This document shows positions 15,461 through 24,558 of a DNA stretch of 64,000 nucleotides, piece by piece. The notes beneath the pieces were generated by a model. The model ran no database searches. It was not told where the DNA came from and worked only from the letters and a program-made list of their open reading frames with translations. The position numbers were made by a program, and so were the translations under genes. The DNA lies in NCBI RefSeq assembly GCF_002929215.1, contig NZ_PJII01000014.1, positions 56,357 to 120,356 of the forward strand. The letters run 5' to 3'. The stretch comes from Arthrobacter sp. ZGTC412 (GTDB lineage Bacteria; Actinomycetota; Actinomycetes; Actinomycetales; Micrococcaceae). The stretch's first letter is position 1, and each line of letters opens with the position of its first letter.

Positions 15461-17539
15461 ATGGCCAAAAGCATCTACGTCAGCGCAACCACTCCCGGAT
15501 CGGGCAAGTCCCTTGTGGCTTTGGGCCTGGCGGACACCCTGCACCGCCACGCGGACAGGATCGGCTTCTTCAAACCCGTTGTCCATGGTCCGGACCCGGC
15601 GGACGATCCCATGGTGGCCTTGATGAAGTCGAGGTTCGCCCTGGAGGATGAGCGGTGCCGCGGCGGTCTCACCCATGAGGAAGTCCGGTCCCTGCTGGCC
15701 GAAGGCAAACGCGAGGAGATCGACTCCCGCTGCGTCGAAATTTTCGCCGAGATCTCCCGCCACTGCGACGTGGTGATTGTGGAGGGAACGGACCTCACCG
15801 GCCAGGACGCCGCCGTCGAATTCGACCTCAACGCCCGCCTGGCCAACAACCTGGCCGCCCCCGTGGTTGCCGTGGTGGGCGCCAAGGGGCGGACCGTGGC
15901 TGAGGCGGCCGCCGCCGTCGAGGTTGCCCGCAAGGAGCTCGCCGCCGAGAAATGTGCGCTGCTGGCCATCATGGTGAACCGCGCGGATCCGGACGACGTC
16001 GAGGCTATCGCCGCCGCCGTGAAGCCCGGCGCCTCCAATCGGCCCGTGTATGTTCTCCCCGAGCTGGAAGAGATTGCCCGCCCCACCACCGGCGAAGTTG
16101 CTGCCGCGCTGGGGGTGCGGCAGATTGCGGGCCGGGCGGACATGGAACGGGACGTGAAGGACATCAAGGTTGCGGCCATGAACGTGGGCAACTTCCTGAA
16201 CGTGCTGGATGAGGGCGCCCTGGTGATTGTGCCCGGGGACCGCGCCGATGTGATGGTCGCGTGCCTGGCGTCCTCCTTCTCGCCCGAATTTCCCGTGGCT
16301 TCAGCGCTGATCCTCACTGGCGGGCTGGCGCCGGACGCCAACATCTACCCGCTCCTGGCGCAGGCGCCGTTCCCGGTGTTCGCCGCCACGGATGACACCT
16401 ACACCACTGCCCGCCGCGTCTCCGAGGTCCGGAGCGAGATCTGGTCCGGGCACCGCCGAAAGGTTGCCTCGGCGCTTGGGCTCTGGTCCCGCACCGTGGA
16501 TGAGGCCGAGCTGGTAGAGCGGCTGCACCTGCCGCGGGCCGAGCGCATGACCCCGCTCCGCTTCCTGCATGACCTCATCGAGCGCGCCCGCGGCCAGCGC
16601 CGCCACGTAGTCCTTCCCGAGGGGACGGATGTACGGATCCTCCGGGCCGCGGAAATCCTGCACCGCCGCGACGTCTGCGACCTGACCGTCCTCGGACCGG
16701 AAACGGACATCCGCGAGCTTGCTGCCACCCGCGGCATCGATCTGTCCGGAATCAATATCGTGGATCCCGCCACTTCGGATCTGCGGCAGAAGTTCGCCGA
16801 GCAGTACTCGGAGCTGCGGGCGCACAAGGGCGTTGACCTGCCGAAGGCCCTGGAGATCATGCAGGATGTCAGCTACTTCGGCACCATGATGGTCCAGCTG
16901 GGCGTGGTGGACGGAATGGTGTCCGGCGCGGCCCACACCACGGCGCACACCATCCGGCCGGCGCTTGAGTTCGTGAAGACCCGCGAGGGCGTGAAGATCG
17001 TGTCCTCGGTGTTCCTCATGCTGATGCCGGACCGGGTGCTGGTCTACGGTGACTGTGCCGTGAACCCGGACCCGAACGTTGAGCAGTTGGCGGACATCGC
17101 GCTGGCCTCGGCCGAGACGGCTGCCCAGTTCGGCGTGGAGCCGCGGGTGGCCATGCTGTCCTACTCCACGGGCGGCTCGGGCTCAGGTGAAGCGGTGGAC
17201 GAGGTGCGGCAGGCCACCGAACTGGTGCGCCAGCGCCGCCCCGACCTCGCCGTCGAGGGCCCCATCCAGTACGACGCCGCCGTGGACGCTTCGATCGCCG
17301 AGTCCAAAATGCCGGGCTCTTCAGTTGCCGGGCAGGCCACCGTGTTCATCTTCCCGGACCTCAACACCGGCAACAACACGTACAAGGCGGTGCAGCAGAG
17401 CTCCGGTGCTGTCGCCGTCGGGCCGGTCCTGCAGGGGCTGCGGAAGCCGGTCAACGACCTCTCCCGCGGCTGCACCGTGGAGGACATCGTGAACACGGTG
17501 GCCATCACAGCCATCCAGGCGCAGGCGCCGGCCTCCTAG
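15461..17539 (+). CDS. pta: Phosphate acetyltransferase (long form)
   Basis: A 692-residue Pta that converts acetyl-CoA and phosphate to acetyl phosphate. The N-terminal part is a BioD-like P-loop domain (YVSATTPGSGKSLVA, residues 5-19). The middle is a DRTGG-type domain (AAALGVRQIAGRADMERDVK). The catalytic C-terminal third begins about 365 and carries MVSGAAHTTAHTIRPAL, MLSYSTGGSGSG and FPDLNTGNNTYKAVQQ. The length matches long actinobacterial and enterobacterial Pta. ATG 15461 was chosen over an upstream in-frame start because the domain begins immediately. The partner ackA lies 1.4 kb downstream, separated by three small genes, so the two are not in one simple operon. Confidence 0.95.
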   Translation: MAKSIYVSATTPGSGKSLVALGLADTLHRHADRIGFFKPVVHGPDPADDPMVALMKSRFALEDERCRGGLTHEEVRSLLAEGKREEIDSRCVEIFAEISRHCDVVIVEGTDLTGQDAAVEFDLNARLANNLAAPVVAVVGAKGRTVAEAAAAVEVARKELAAEKCALLAIMVNRADPDDVEAIAAAVKPGASNRPVYVLPELEEIARPTTGEVAAALGVRQIAGRADMERDVKDIKVAAMNVGNFLNVLDEGALVIVPGDRADVMVACLASSFSPEFPVASALILTGGLAPDANIYPLLAQAPFPVFAATDDTYTTARRVSEVRSEIWSGHRRKVASALGLWSRTVDEAELVERLHLPRAERMTPLRFLHDLIERARGQRRHVVLPEGTDVRILRAAEILHRRDVCDLTVLGPETDIRELAATRGIDLSGINIVDPATSDLRQKFAEQYSELRAHKGVDLPKALEIMQDVSYFGTMMVQLGVVDGMVSGAAHTTAHTIRPALEFVKTREGVKIVSSVFLMLMPDRVLVYGDCAVNPDPNVEQLADIALASAETAAQFGVEPRVAMLSYSTGGSGSGEAVDEVRQATELVRQRRPDLAVEGPIQYDAAVDASIAESKMPGSSVAGQATVFIFPDLNTGNNTYKAVQQSSGAVAVGPVLQGLRKPVNDLSRGCTVEDIVNTVAITAIQAQAPAS

Positions 17540-17600
17540 CAACGATTTCCCCGGGAGACCCGGGCCCGCTTCCGGCCGGTAGGCGGACAATAAAAGAACG

Positions 17601-17618
17601 GGCAGGGGGCTCCCTGCC
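17601..17618. terminator. Hairpin after pta
   Basis: GGCAGGG and CCCTGCC arms with a four-base loop lie 60 bases after the pta stop and 30 before the next start. No U-tract follows, so it is a possible terminator or attenuating hairpin. Confidence 0.45.
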
Positions 17619-17647
17619 GTGGGTTCCGGCAGCGAGGACGGTGCGGG

Positions 17648-18031
17648 ATGAAACTGGTTCGACGTAAGGCGGCAGTACTGCTGATGGCCGCGCTCCTGGT
17701 GGGCGGCTGCGCTCCAGGCGGCGGAAGCGGAACCGGGACCGCGCCGCCGGGAGGTGCCAGCACCCCTGCAGCGCCGGCGGCAGCGGCCACCATTACCATC
17801 AAGGACTTCGACTACGGCCAGCCGATTACGGTGACGCCCGGCGCTGTCGTCGCGGTCATCAACATGGACTCCGCCCCGCATACCGTCACCGCTGAAAAGG
17901 ACAAGGTTTTCGACGTCGACCTCAGCGGAAACGGCGCGACAGGCACCTTCACAGCCCCGTCGGAGCCCGGCACCTATCCATACTTCTGCGTTTACCACCC
18001 CAACATGAAAGGAACGCTGACGGTCGAATGA
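17648..18031 (+). CDS. Cupredoxin-domain lipoprotein
   Basis: A 127-residue exported protein. The signal ends in the lipobox LLVGGCAPG (Cys about 21), followed by a Gly/Thr/Pro/Ala linker and a plastocyanin-like domain from about 45. The type 1 copper ligands are visible: SAPHTVTA (His) and YFCVYHPNMKG (Cys, His, Met). It is predicted to carry electrons or bind copper on the outer face of the membrane. The ribosome site is GAGGACGGTGCGGG. Its stop overlaps the start of the next gene, a small membrane protein, by four bases. Confidence 0.88.
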   Translation: MKLVRRKAAVLLMAALLVGGCAPGGGSGTGTAPPGGASTPAAPAAAATITIKDFDYGQPITVTPGAVVAVINMDSAPHTVTAEKDKVFDVDLSGNGATGTFTAPSEPGTYPYFCVYHPNMKGTLTVE

Positions 18032-18426
18032 ACATGACCCTGAGGGTGCTGACAGCCTTGGCGCTGTTCATCGACGCGGGGGTGCATATCCTGCTGGCTC
18101 CCGGTTACCAGGCGGCCAACCCGGGCGGCATCGGGCAGGGCAACCTGTTCCTGCTCGAATCGGCCGTGGCGGTGCTGGTGGCGGTCTATGTCCTGATCCG
18201 GGGCAGCAAGCCCGCCTACGCCATGGCGCTGGCTGTTTTAATGAGCGCCTTCGCGGCCGTGATGCTGTACCGGTACTTCGACATCCCGGCCTTCGGTCCG
18301 TTCCCTGCCATGTACGAACCCGTGTGGTTCTTTGAAAAGACGCTTAGCGCAGTGGCCGAAGGATTGGGAGCCGTGCTGGCCGCCATCGGCTTTGTCCGCG
18401 CGCCCTCCGCACGGCGGGTGCATTGA
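18028..18426 (+). CDS. Four-helix integral membrane protein, function unknown
   Basis: A 132-residue protein with four hydrophobic segments (about 5-25, 41-59, 63-85 and 103-124) and a short basic tail. It begins four bases inside the cupredoxin gene, so the two are coupled and may work together at the membrane, for example in copper or redox handling. No catalytic motif is recognisable. Confidence 0.8.
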   Translation: MNMTLRVLTALALFIDAGVHILLAPGYQAANPGGIGQGNLFLLESAVAVLVAVYVLIRGSKPAYAMALAVLMSAFAAVMLYRYFDIPAFGPFPAMYEPVWFFEKTLSAVAEGLGAVLAAIGFVRAPSARRVH

Positions 18427-18477
18427 GTGCCGGGGCCTGCGCGCGGGCGTCCGGCCTGAAGTCCCTCAAAGCAGATG

Positions 18478-18511
18478 GCGACGGCGGCACCCGCGTGGGT
18501 GCCGCCGTCGC
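18478..18511. terminator. Strong hairpin terminator
   Basis: A perfect 15-bp stem (GCGACGGCGGCACCC and its complement) with a GCGT loop, between the convergent 18028-18426 and 18523-18816 genes. It is likely bidirectional. Confidence 0.85.
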
Positions 18512-18522
18512 CCGCTGTTCTG

Positions 18523-18816
18523 TTAGCTGTTCTCCGGCTTCGCCAGGCTTTCCGGATCCTCCTGCTGGGCCGGTTCGTCGGACAGGCCCTCCGGGGTGAG
18601 GTCGAGGTCCTTCACGTTCTCCGGCGCTTCCGGGGCCTCCCCGGTTTCGCCGGCTTTGGGGGCGCCGGTATCGTCCAGGGCAGGGTTTGCACCTTCCACG
18701 CCGGTGGGGTCCTTCGACCCGGAACCGGCGCCTCCTTGGGCGCCAAGCGCAGCGGTGTTGCCGGATCCCGTGTCGGTGGGGTTGTTGTCGTCGTACGAAG
18801 TGGGCTCGTTCGTCAT
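18523..18816 (-). CDS. Small acidic low-complexity protein, unknown
   Basis: A 97-residue protein rich in Gly, Asp, Glu, Pro and Ala (DDNNPTDTGSGNTAALGAQG at the N-terminus, then EAPEAPENVKDLDLTPEG) with no membrane segment, so probably disordered. ATG 18816 was chosen because GAGAGGACATTTCC precedes it and the upstream frame is Arg/Trp-rich. Its composition resembles the 11213-11506 protein. It is divergent from ackA. Confidence 0.65.
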   Translation of the reverse strand: MTNEPTSYDDNNPTDTGSGNTAALGAQGGAGSGSKDPTGVEGANPALDDTGAPKAGETGEAPEAPENVKDLDLTPEGLSDEPAQQEDPESLAKPENS

Positions 18817-18955
18817 GGAAATGTCCTCTCGGGCGTGGTCCAGCCTGTCTGCCGACTCTAGGCACAGCCAGCTCCCATCCGCAAGGAATCCGCGCTGCTG
18901 CCAGGGCAACCTATAGTGTGGTTTGAACTGCAGAAGCCAGGCTCAGGAGGCCCGC

Positions 18956-20119
18956 ATGCTCGTGCTCGTCATCAATTCCGGCTCGTCCTCGCTCAAGTAC
19001 CAGGTGCGCGATGTCGCCGCCGGGAGTGTGCTCACGGAGGGTCTGATCGAAAAGATCGGCATGGGCAACGGCGGTGACGGCGACGGCGAAATAGTAGGCC
19101 CGCGGGACCATGCCGAAGCGCTGGAGCAGGTGGACGCCGCCATCCACCAGGAACTCGGCGACCTGGAGCTGGCCGCTGTGGGGCACCGGGTGGTGCACGG
19201 CGGCGAGCGGTTCGCCGAGCCGGTGCTGATCGACAACGAGATCACCCGCGCCATCGAGCGCCTCAACCCACTGGCGCCCCTGCACAACCCGGCGAACGTG
19301 CTGGGCATCCGCGCGATCACCAAAAAGTGGCCGGAGATGCCGCAGGTGGCTGTTTTTGACACCGCGTTCCACCGCACCCTCCCCGAGCACGCCTGGCGCT
19401 ACGCCGTCCCTGGCGAGCTCTACACGGACCACGGCATCCGCCGCTACGGCTTCCACGGCACGTCCCATGAGTACGTCACGCGCCGGGCCGCCGCGCTGCT
19501 GGACCTTCCCGTTGAAGAGTTCGACGGCGTCATCGCCCACCTGGGCAACGGCGCCTCGGTCACGGCGATCCGCGGCGGCCATTCGGTGGACACGTCCATG
19601 GGATTCACGCCGCTGGAGGGCCTGGTGATGGGAACCCGCTCCGGCGACCTGGACCCCTCCATCCTGGTCTTCCTGGGCCGGGCCGGCTGGACGCCCGAGG
19701 ACATCGACACCATGCTGAACCGGGAATCCGGGCTGAAGGGCCTGGCCGGCAACAACGACATGCGCTCGGTGGTGGAAGCAGCCGAGGCGGGCGACGCCAA
19801 AGCGGCCACGGCGCTCGCGGTCACCTCATACCGGCTGGCCAAGTACATTGGCGGCTACCACGTGGCTGTGGGCGGGGCCAAGGCACTCGTGTTCACCGCC
19901 GGGATTGGCGAGAACTCCCACCAGTTCCGTGCCCTCGTGGCGGAGAAACTGGGCGCTCTCGGCATACAACTCCACGCCGGCCTGAACGCTGAGCGGTCCA
20001 AGGAACCGCGCGTCATTTCCACGCTCCAGTCCGCCATTCCCGTCCTGGTGGTTCCCACTGACGAGGAACGGGCAATCGCGGAGGCGACAGCCGCCGTCGT
20101 CTCCTCGGTCCATGCCTGA
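18956..20119 (+). CDS. ackA: Acetate kinase
   Basis: A 387-residue kinase making ATP and acetate from acetyl phosphate, partner of Pta. Seen: VINSGSSSLKYQV at the N-terminus, GHRVVHGGERF, FDTAFHRTLPEHAW, YGFHGTSHEYV, GFTPLEGLVMGTRSGDLDP and FTAGIGENS, all family signatures. ATG 18956 follows a clear TCAGGAGG site, and an upstream in-frame ATG at 18923 is less likely. The last eight bases overlap the start of an acetyltransferase gene. Confidence 0.96.
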   Translation: MLVLVINSGSSSLKYQVRDVAAGSVLTEGLIEKIGMGNGGDGDGEIVGPRDHAEALEQVDAAIHQELGDLELAAVGHRVVHGGERFAEPVLIDNEITRAIERLNPLAPLHNPANVLGIRAITKKWPEMPQVAVFDTAFHRTLPEHAWRYAVPGELYTDHGIRRYGFHGTSHEYVTRRAAALLDLPVEEFDGVIAHLGNGASVTAIRGGHSVDTSMGFTPLEGLVMGTRSGDLDPSILVFLGRAGWTPEDIDTMLNRESGLKGLAGNNDMRSVVEAAEAGDAKAATALAVTSYRLAKYIGGYHVAVGGAKALVFTAGIGENSHQFRALVAEKLGALGIQLHAGLNAERSKEPRVISTLQSAIPVLVVPTDEERAIAEATAAVVSSVHA

Positions 20120-20693
20120 CATCATCCTCCCGATCCGCACCAAGCGGCTGATCCTGCGCCGCTTTGAAGGCGCCGACCTCGACGCTTTCCACGCCTACCA
20201 CTCGCTGCCGGAGACGGCCCGGTTCCTGCCCGGTCCGGCCAAGACCTACACGCAGTCGATGGAGCGCGTGGGCAGGTACGCCAACTTCGTTTTCGAGAAG
20301 GAGGGCGACTGGGTGGCGCTCGCCATCGAGGCAGCGGACGACGGCGGCCTGCAGGGTGAGGTGGTCCTCAAATGGCTGCCGGGGTGCGGGCAGGGCGAAG
20401 TGGGCTGGACTTTGGCCCCGGGTGCCAGGGGCAAGGGCTACGCCACGGAAGCCGCGGAGACGATGCTTCGGCTCGGCTTCGAGGAGCTGGGCATGCACCG
20501 GATCGAGGCACGCCTGGACGAGCTCAACACGGCGTCCGCGGAGCTTTGCTGCCGTCTCGGCATGCGCCAGGAAGCGCGGCACGTGGACAAGTGGCACTAC
20601 AAAGGCCAGTGGGCCACCGAGCTGATCTACGCGGTCCTGGCCGACGAGTGGCGTGTCGACCAGGCAGCGAAAGCCGCTAGGCGCGGCCTTTGA
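20112..20693 (+). CDS. GNAT N-acetyltransferase (RimJ/RimL type)
   Basis: A 193-residue protein. TKRLILRRFEGADLDAF at the N-terminus is typical of the Acetyltransf_3 subfamily. The acetyl-CoA loop reads APGARGKGYATEAAE (about 98-112), followed by HRIEARLDELNTASAELCCRLG. It is predicted to acetylate a protein N-terminus or small amine. It overlaps ackA by eight bases, so it is expressed from the same message, and its last 17 bases overlap the end of the opposing flavoprotein gene. Confidence 0.88.
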   Translation: MPDIILPIRTKRLILRRFEGADLDAFHAYHSLPETARFLPGPAKTYTQSMERVGRYANFVFEKEGDWVALAIEAADDGGLQGEVVLKWLPGCGQGEVGWTLAPGARGKGYATEAAETMLRLGFEELGMHRIEARLDELNTASAELCCRLGMRQEARHVDKWHYKGQWATELIYAVLADEWRVDQAAKAARRGL

Positions 20694-21873
20694 GGATCAG
20701 GTTCCAGTACACCTGCGGGAAGATGTCCCGGTCCATTACCCAGGACAGCTTGCTTTCGTTCCAGGTGGGGACACGGGGGATTGTGGGCATAGGGCGGTAC
20801 CGGTCGTCGAACTCAGCAAACACCACCGTGTTGCGCGATACCGTGAACGGGCAGACGGAGTAGCCGTTGTACTTGGCCGGCAGCGGCTTTCCCTTCCGGG
20901 CGGCCACCAGGTTTTTGGCCAGGACCTTGGTCTGCTTGCGCAGGGCGCCGCCGGACTTCGAATTGGTGGTCCCGGCAGCGTCGCCCAGTGACCAGACGTT
21001 GTGGAAGCGGATGTGCCGAAGCGTCTGCCGGTCCACCTCCACAAAGCCACCCGCGTCATCCGGTGCCGGCAGGTTGGTTGCCTTCAGCCAGTCGGGCGCT
21101 GACTGGGGCGGGACGGCGTTGAGGACGTCGTAGCGCAGGTTTTCCTCGGCGCCGGATTCGGTGTTCCGGATGGTGGCCTTCTGGCTGGCAGCATCAACGG
21201 ACACCAGTTCGCTGTTGGTCCGCAGCTCGATGCCGTACTCCGCGATTTTCCGGTCCAGCTCCCGGTCCACCTCCGCCACCCCGAACACGGTGGGATAGGG
21301 CTGAACCATCACCACGCGGATCTTGTCCAGTACGCCCTGTTCCCTCCAGTAGTCACAGGCGAGGTACATCGGCTTCTGTGCCGCGCCGCCGCACTTGATG
21401 GGACCGGCGGGCATGGTGAACACGGCGGTGCCGGACGTCAGTCCGCTCAGCAGCGTCCAGGCCTTCGGTGCCAGCTCAAACTCATAGTGTGAGGCGCCGT
21501 TCGGCGAATAGACGGCTTCGGCAAGGCCGGGCACATCGTCCCAGTCGTACTGCAGGCCCGGGCACACCACCAGCTGCCCGTACGCGACGGTGGCTCCGGA
21601 AGCCAAGGTGACCAGGTTCGCGTCGGTGTCCACGCCCGAGGCGGAGTCACGGATCCAGGCAACGCCCTTTGGGATCAGGGGTTCCTGCGGCCGGACGGCT
21701 TCCTTGGCTGCGGCCCTGCCTCCGGCGATGTGGGAGAACAGCGGCTGGAAGAAGTGGTGGTCCCGGGGTTCGATGACCGCCACATCCTTGACGCCGTAGC
21801 GCTGCAGCCGGGCGGCCAGAGAAATCCCGGCATTGCCGCCGCCGATGATCACAACCTCGTGCTGTGTGGCCAC
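20677..21873 (-). CDS. FAD-dependent oxidoreductase, sulfide:quinone reductase-like
   Basis: A 398-residue flavoprotein. The N-terminal dinucleotide fold reads HEVVIIGGGNAGISLAARL (about 5-23), followed by EPRDHHFFQPLFSHIAGG. The second half has MPAGPIKCGGAAQKPMYLA with a conserved Cys, and NVWSLGDAAGTTNSKSGGA before the C-terminus. This arrangement is that of sulfide:quinone oxidoreductases and related membrane flavoproteins. The three-Cys set of true SQR is not evident, so a related persulfide or quinone reductase is equally possible. It is the last gene of a four-gene minus-strand unit, starting four bases after the DUF2945 gene. Confidence 0.85.
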   Translation of the reverse strand: MATQHEVVIIGGGNAGISLAARLQRYGVKDVAVIEPRDHHFFQPLFSHIAGGRAAAKEAVRPQEPLIPKGVAWIRDSASGVDTDANLVTLASGATVAYGQLVVCPGLQYDWDDVPGLAEAVYSPNGASHYEFELAPKAWTLLSGLTSGTAVFTMPAGPIKCGGAAQKPMYLACDYWREQGVLDKIRVVMVQPYPTVFGVAEVDRELDRKIAEYGIELRTNSELVSVDAASQKATIRNTESGAEENLRYDVLNAVPPQSAPDWLKATNLPAPDDAGGFVEVDRQTLRHIRFHNVWSLGDAAGTTNSKSGGALRKQTKVLAKNLVAARKGKPLPAKYNGYSVCPFTVSRNTVVFAEFDDRYRPMPTIPRVPTWNESKLSWVMDRDIFPQVYWNLILKGRA

Positions 21874-21877
21874 CGCG

Positions 21878-22084
21878 CTACTTCTTTTCCGTCAGGGCGG
21901 AGGCCTTATGTGCGGCCCGGGCGCCGGTCTTCGCCGACTCCACCACATACTGCGGCTCGTCCTTGCTGGCGCGGTGCGTGTGGCCATCCAGCTCGAAGTC
22001 GCTGGTTTTCTTCTCCACAATTTTGCCGTGCGTTGTGCCCTGCGGTGTGTTCCATTCCACGGACGTTCCCTTGCTCAATGACAT
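21878..22084 (-). CDS. DUF2945 (hypervirulence-type tudor-like) small protein
   Basis: A 68-residue basic protein, GTSVEWNTPQGTTHGKIVEK at the N-terminus and HRASKDEPQYVVESAKTG in the middle, matching the short DUF2945 family with an SH3/tudor-like barrel. The molecular function is unknown. It is sandwiched between the M50 protease gene (eight-base gap) and the flavoprotein gene (four-base gap), so it is co-transcribed with both. Confidence 0.85.
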   Translation of the reverse strand: MSLSKGTSVEWNTPQGTTHGKIVEKKTSDFELDGHTHRASKDEPQYVVESAKTGARAAHKASALTEKK

Positions 22085-22092
22085 CTGCTCTC

Positions 22093-24552
22093 CTAGCTGG
22101 GGTTTGCGGTGGGTAGGGGCTCGGCGGCGGGGGCCGTGCCCCCAGTATCCGCCGTTGGGACCGGCGTCTCAACGGGTGTGTACGACGCCGGCGCGTCAGC
22201 TGGTGCGGGCTGCGTCGCCGGGGCGGTTGCTGCCCCGGTCCCTGCCGGAGCGGGTGCAGCGGGCGCCGTTGCGGGCGTACCGCCGGAAGCCGCCGTCCCG
22301 GTGGGCGCACCGGTGGGTGCTCCGGCCGGCGCCGTTGGGGGCATGGCGGTGTTTGTTGCGGCGGGCGCGGGCGTTGCGGCGGCCTTTGTGGCGTTCGGGT
22401 CGGCCTTGATGATGGCCGTGATCTGTTCCTTATACGCGGCCAGCCGAGCCTGGATTTCCGAGAGCGGTACATTCCGGATGTTCCGGCCGTACTCTGCGAT
22501 TTCGGCCCAGAGTGCCGTCAGTTGCTCCATGCCGGCTTCGCTGAGCGGGCCGTCCAAAGTGAGGACGAGTTGGCTCGCCAGTGCGTAGGTGAGGCATTCC
22601 ACGCAGTTGTAGTTGGCGGCCGCGGAGAGGTTTTCCGGGACCACCACGTCCGCCTGCCCCACGATGAGGACCACCTGGAAGCCCACCGCCACCGCAGCGC
22701 AGCCGGTGCAGTCGGCAAAGGCGTAGGCCTCGTTCCGGGTGTCCACGGGTTCGCCGTCCTCAGCCCACACCAGCGCGAAGGCCACGTTGTACGTGACCGA
22801 ACCGTCGGTGGTGTTTACTGCAAGCGCCTGGTTGCCGTCCTTTTCCGGGGCCGCCGGCCGGTCGAACGGGAACACCCAGGACGGGGCGGTGGAACCGGCA
22901 GCGGCGGGAGCATCGGCAGAAGCGGACGGGGATGAACCGAATCCAGCGCCCGGCGAGGCCTCCACCGGCACCAGCACCATGCTCAGCTGCGGGTTTTCCC
23001 GGGTTGGCTTGGCGGCACCTTCGGGCCAAAGCGCCACCGTTCTCCCGCTGCCGCCCTCCCGCAGAACGGTGTCCGCAGCCGGGAAGACCGACGTCGTGGC
23101 GTCCGCCAGCGTGCCGCGTTCGTAGGGCTGCACCGGACGGTACGTCCCGCCGTCGGGCCACCATGCCCAGCCGAGCCCGCCCAGCAGTACCGCCACAACG
23201 CCCATGGCGGCAGTGCGCTGCAGGAACTTGCCGCGGGTCTTCTGCCACAGCCCGGTGACCAGCTGCCTCAGCAGCCGCAGCAGGATGTAGAGCATGCCCA
23301 GCACGGGAAGGCCCACGGCAACGATGGCCAGGACGCGCACGGCGGCGCCGGCAACATCCCCGGCGGAGAGACTCTCGGCGAACAGTCCCTGCTGCCTAGC
23401 GGCGCTGCTCCAAGCGGTGGCCAGCAGCCGCGGCAGGGCAAGCACCATCATGGCCAGGCTGAACAGCAGCAACGGCACAGTGACCAGCACCCACACCGTC
23501 ACCACTGCGCGTGCCCAGGGCTTGAGGACGTTGTTCTCCGGCCTTCCCCACCGCCACGGAAGCAGGCCCAGCAGGACGGGCTTGATGCGCTGGAAGAGGT
23601 CGGGAACGCCGGTGGCATCGGCCAGGATGTGGTAGCCGTCGAACCTGACCAGGGGGAGCAGTTGCCGGGCCATCTGCAGGATCTGCGTGACCACCACCAG
23701 CAGCAGCGCATCAAAGCCGGTGGCCCACCACAGCGCCATGATGGCCACCGCAACGATCGCGTTGAAGTACAGACCGCCGAAGTCTGTCCGGAGCCGGCCG
23801 CCGCGGCCCAGCCGGTATGAGTCGGTGACGTCCGTGAAGAACGCCGGCCAGATCAGGTACAGTCCGGCGCCCATGGCACCGGGCGTGGCTCCGCCCCTGC
23901 GCGCCGCAGCGGCATGCCCGAACTCGTGGAAACCGGCGGAGACGATGGTGATGGCAAAGATCAGCAGGAGCAGGACAGGGTTCTCGAACGCTTCGTGGGT
24001 GGCGGATCCGAGCCCCTTCACCATCAGCACCCACCAGCACGCGGCCAGGAATGCCACTGTCACTGCCACCACGATCAGCGGGTTGAACAACACCGCGAAG
24101 GGTGCGGTGATTTTGCGGGTGCGCTGAGGATCCGTCACGGTGTAGCGGAAGCGCATCCCCAGCAGCGGATCCGCCTTCCGGACCTCCGGCTGGGACCCGT
24201 CCGCGAGGCGGAGCAGGCCCAATGGCAGGAGCTGGGAGTCCATCAACGTGCGTACGTTCGCCGCGCTGACGAGCCTTCCGGAACCCGCGCTGGCACGCTC
24301 CGCGATCTCCGCCAGGCTGCGCCGGCCATCCACGGACTCCAGCACCAGATAGAGCAGTGGCGTCAGCTGGAGGGTTTGGCCGTCCGCGCGGCGGACCAGC
24401 GAGGGTGCCTCGCGGTAGCCCGACCCCTCCGCCCTGCCGATGAGTTGGACGCCGTCTGCCCGGGCGGGAACCTGCGGCGGGCGCTCGGCCACGGGGGCAG
24501 CGGACGACGGCGGGCCGGCCTGGGGGCGCGGCCCGCCGCTGGTGTGGGTCAT
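22093..24552 (-). CDS. M50-type membrane metalloprotease with PqqD/RRE-like N-terminus
   Basis: An 819-residue membrane protein. Residues 35-120 form a winged-helix-like region (QLTPLLYLVLESVDGRRSLA) that resembles PqqD/RiPP-recognition domains. From about 150 come several membrane helices. The zinc motif HEFGH is at 209-213, with a probable third ligand in RFDGYHIL (about 303-310), as in site-2 proteases. After the last helix (about 455-470) a soluble C-terminal domain carries two CxxC pairs (DCTGC and NCVEC, about residues 625-670), then a Pro/Ala/Thr-rich tail to the end. It starts six bases after the Ala/Asp-rich polypeptide gene, which is its likely substrate or partner. The family is often called putative peptide zinc metalloprotease. 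The function is unproven. Confidence 0.82.
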   Translation of the reverse strand: MTHTSGGPRPQAGPPSSAAPVAERPPQVPARADGVQLIGRAEGSGYREAPSLVRRADGQTLQLTPLLYLVLESVDGRRSLAEIAERASAGSGRLVSAANVRTLMDSQLLPLGLLRLADGSQPEVRKADPLLGMRFRYTVTDPQRTRKITAPFAVLFNPLIVVAVTVAFLAACWWVLMVKGLGSATHEAFENPVLLLLIFAITIVSAGFHEFGHAAAARRGGATPGAMGAGLYLIWPAFFTDVTDSYRLGRGGRLRTDFGGLYFNAIVAVAIMALWWATGFDALLLVVVTQILQMARQLLPLVRFDGYHILADATGVPDLFQRIKPVLLGLLPWRWGRPENNVLKPWARAVVTVWVLVTVPLLLFSLAMMVLALPRLLATAWSSAARQQGLFAESLSAGDVAGAAVRVLAIVAVGLPVLGMLYILLRLLRQLVTGLWQKTRGKFLQRTAAMGVVAVLLGGLGWAWWPDGGTYRPVQPYERGTLADATTSVFPAADTVLREGGSGRTVALWPEGAAKPTRENPQLSMVLVPVEASPGAGFGSSPSASADAPAAAGSTAPSWVFPFDRPAAPEKDGNQALAVNTTDGSVTYNVAFALVWAEDGEPVDTRNEAYAFADCTGCAAVAVGFQVVLIVGQADVVVPENLSAAANYNCVECLTYALASQLVLTLDGPLSEAGMEQLTALWAEIAEYGRNIRNVPLSEIQARLAAYKEQITAIIKADPNATKAAATPAPAATNTAMPPTAPAGAPTGAPTGTAASGGTPATAPAAPAPAGTGAATAPATQPAPADAPASYTPVETPVPTADTGGTAPAAEPLPTANPS

Positions 24553-24558
24553 CTGTGT

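Noticed and set aside
15461-20119. pta-ackA as a single operon
   Set aside because: A terminator and an opposing gene (18523-18816) separate them, so they are neighbours under separate transcription.
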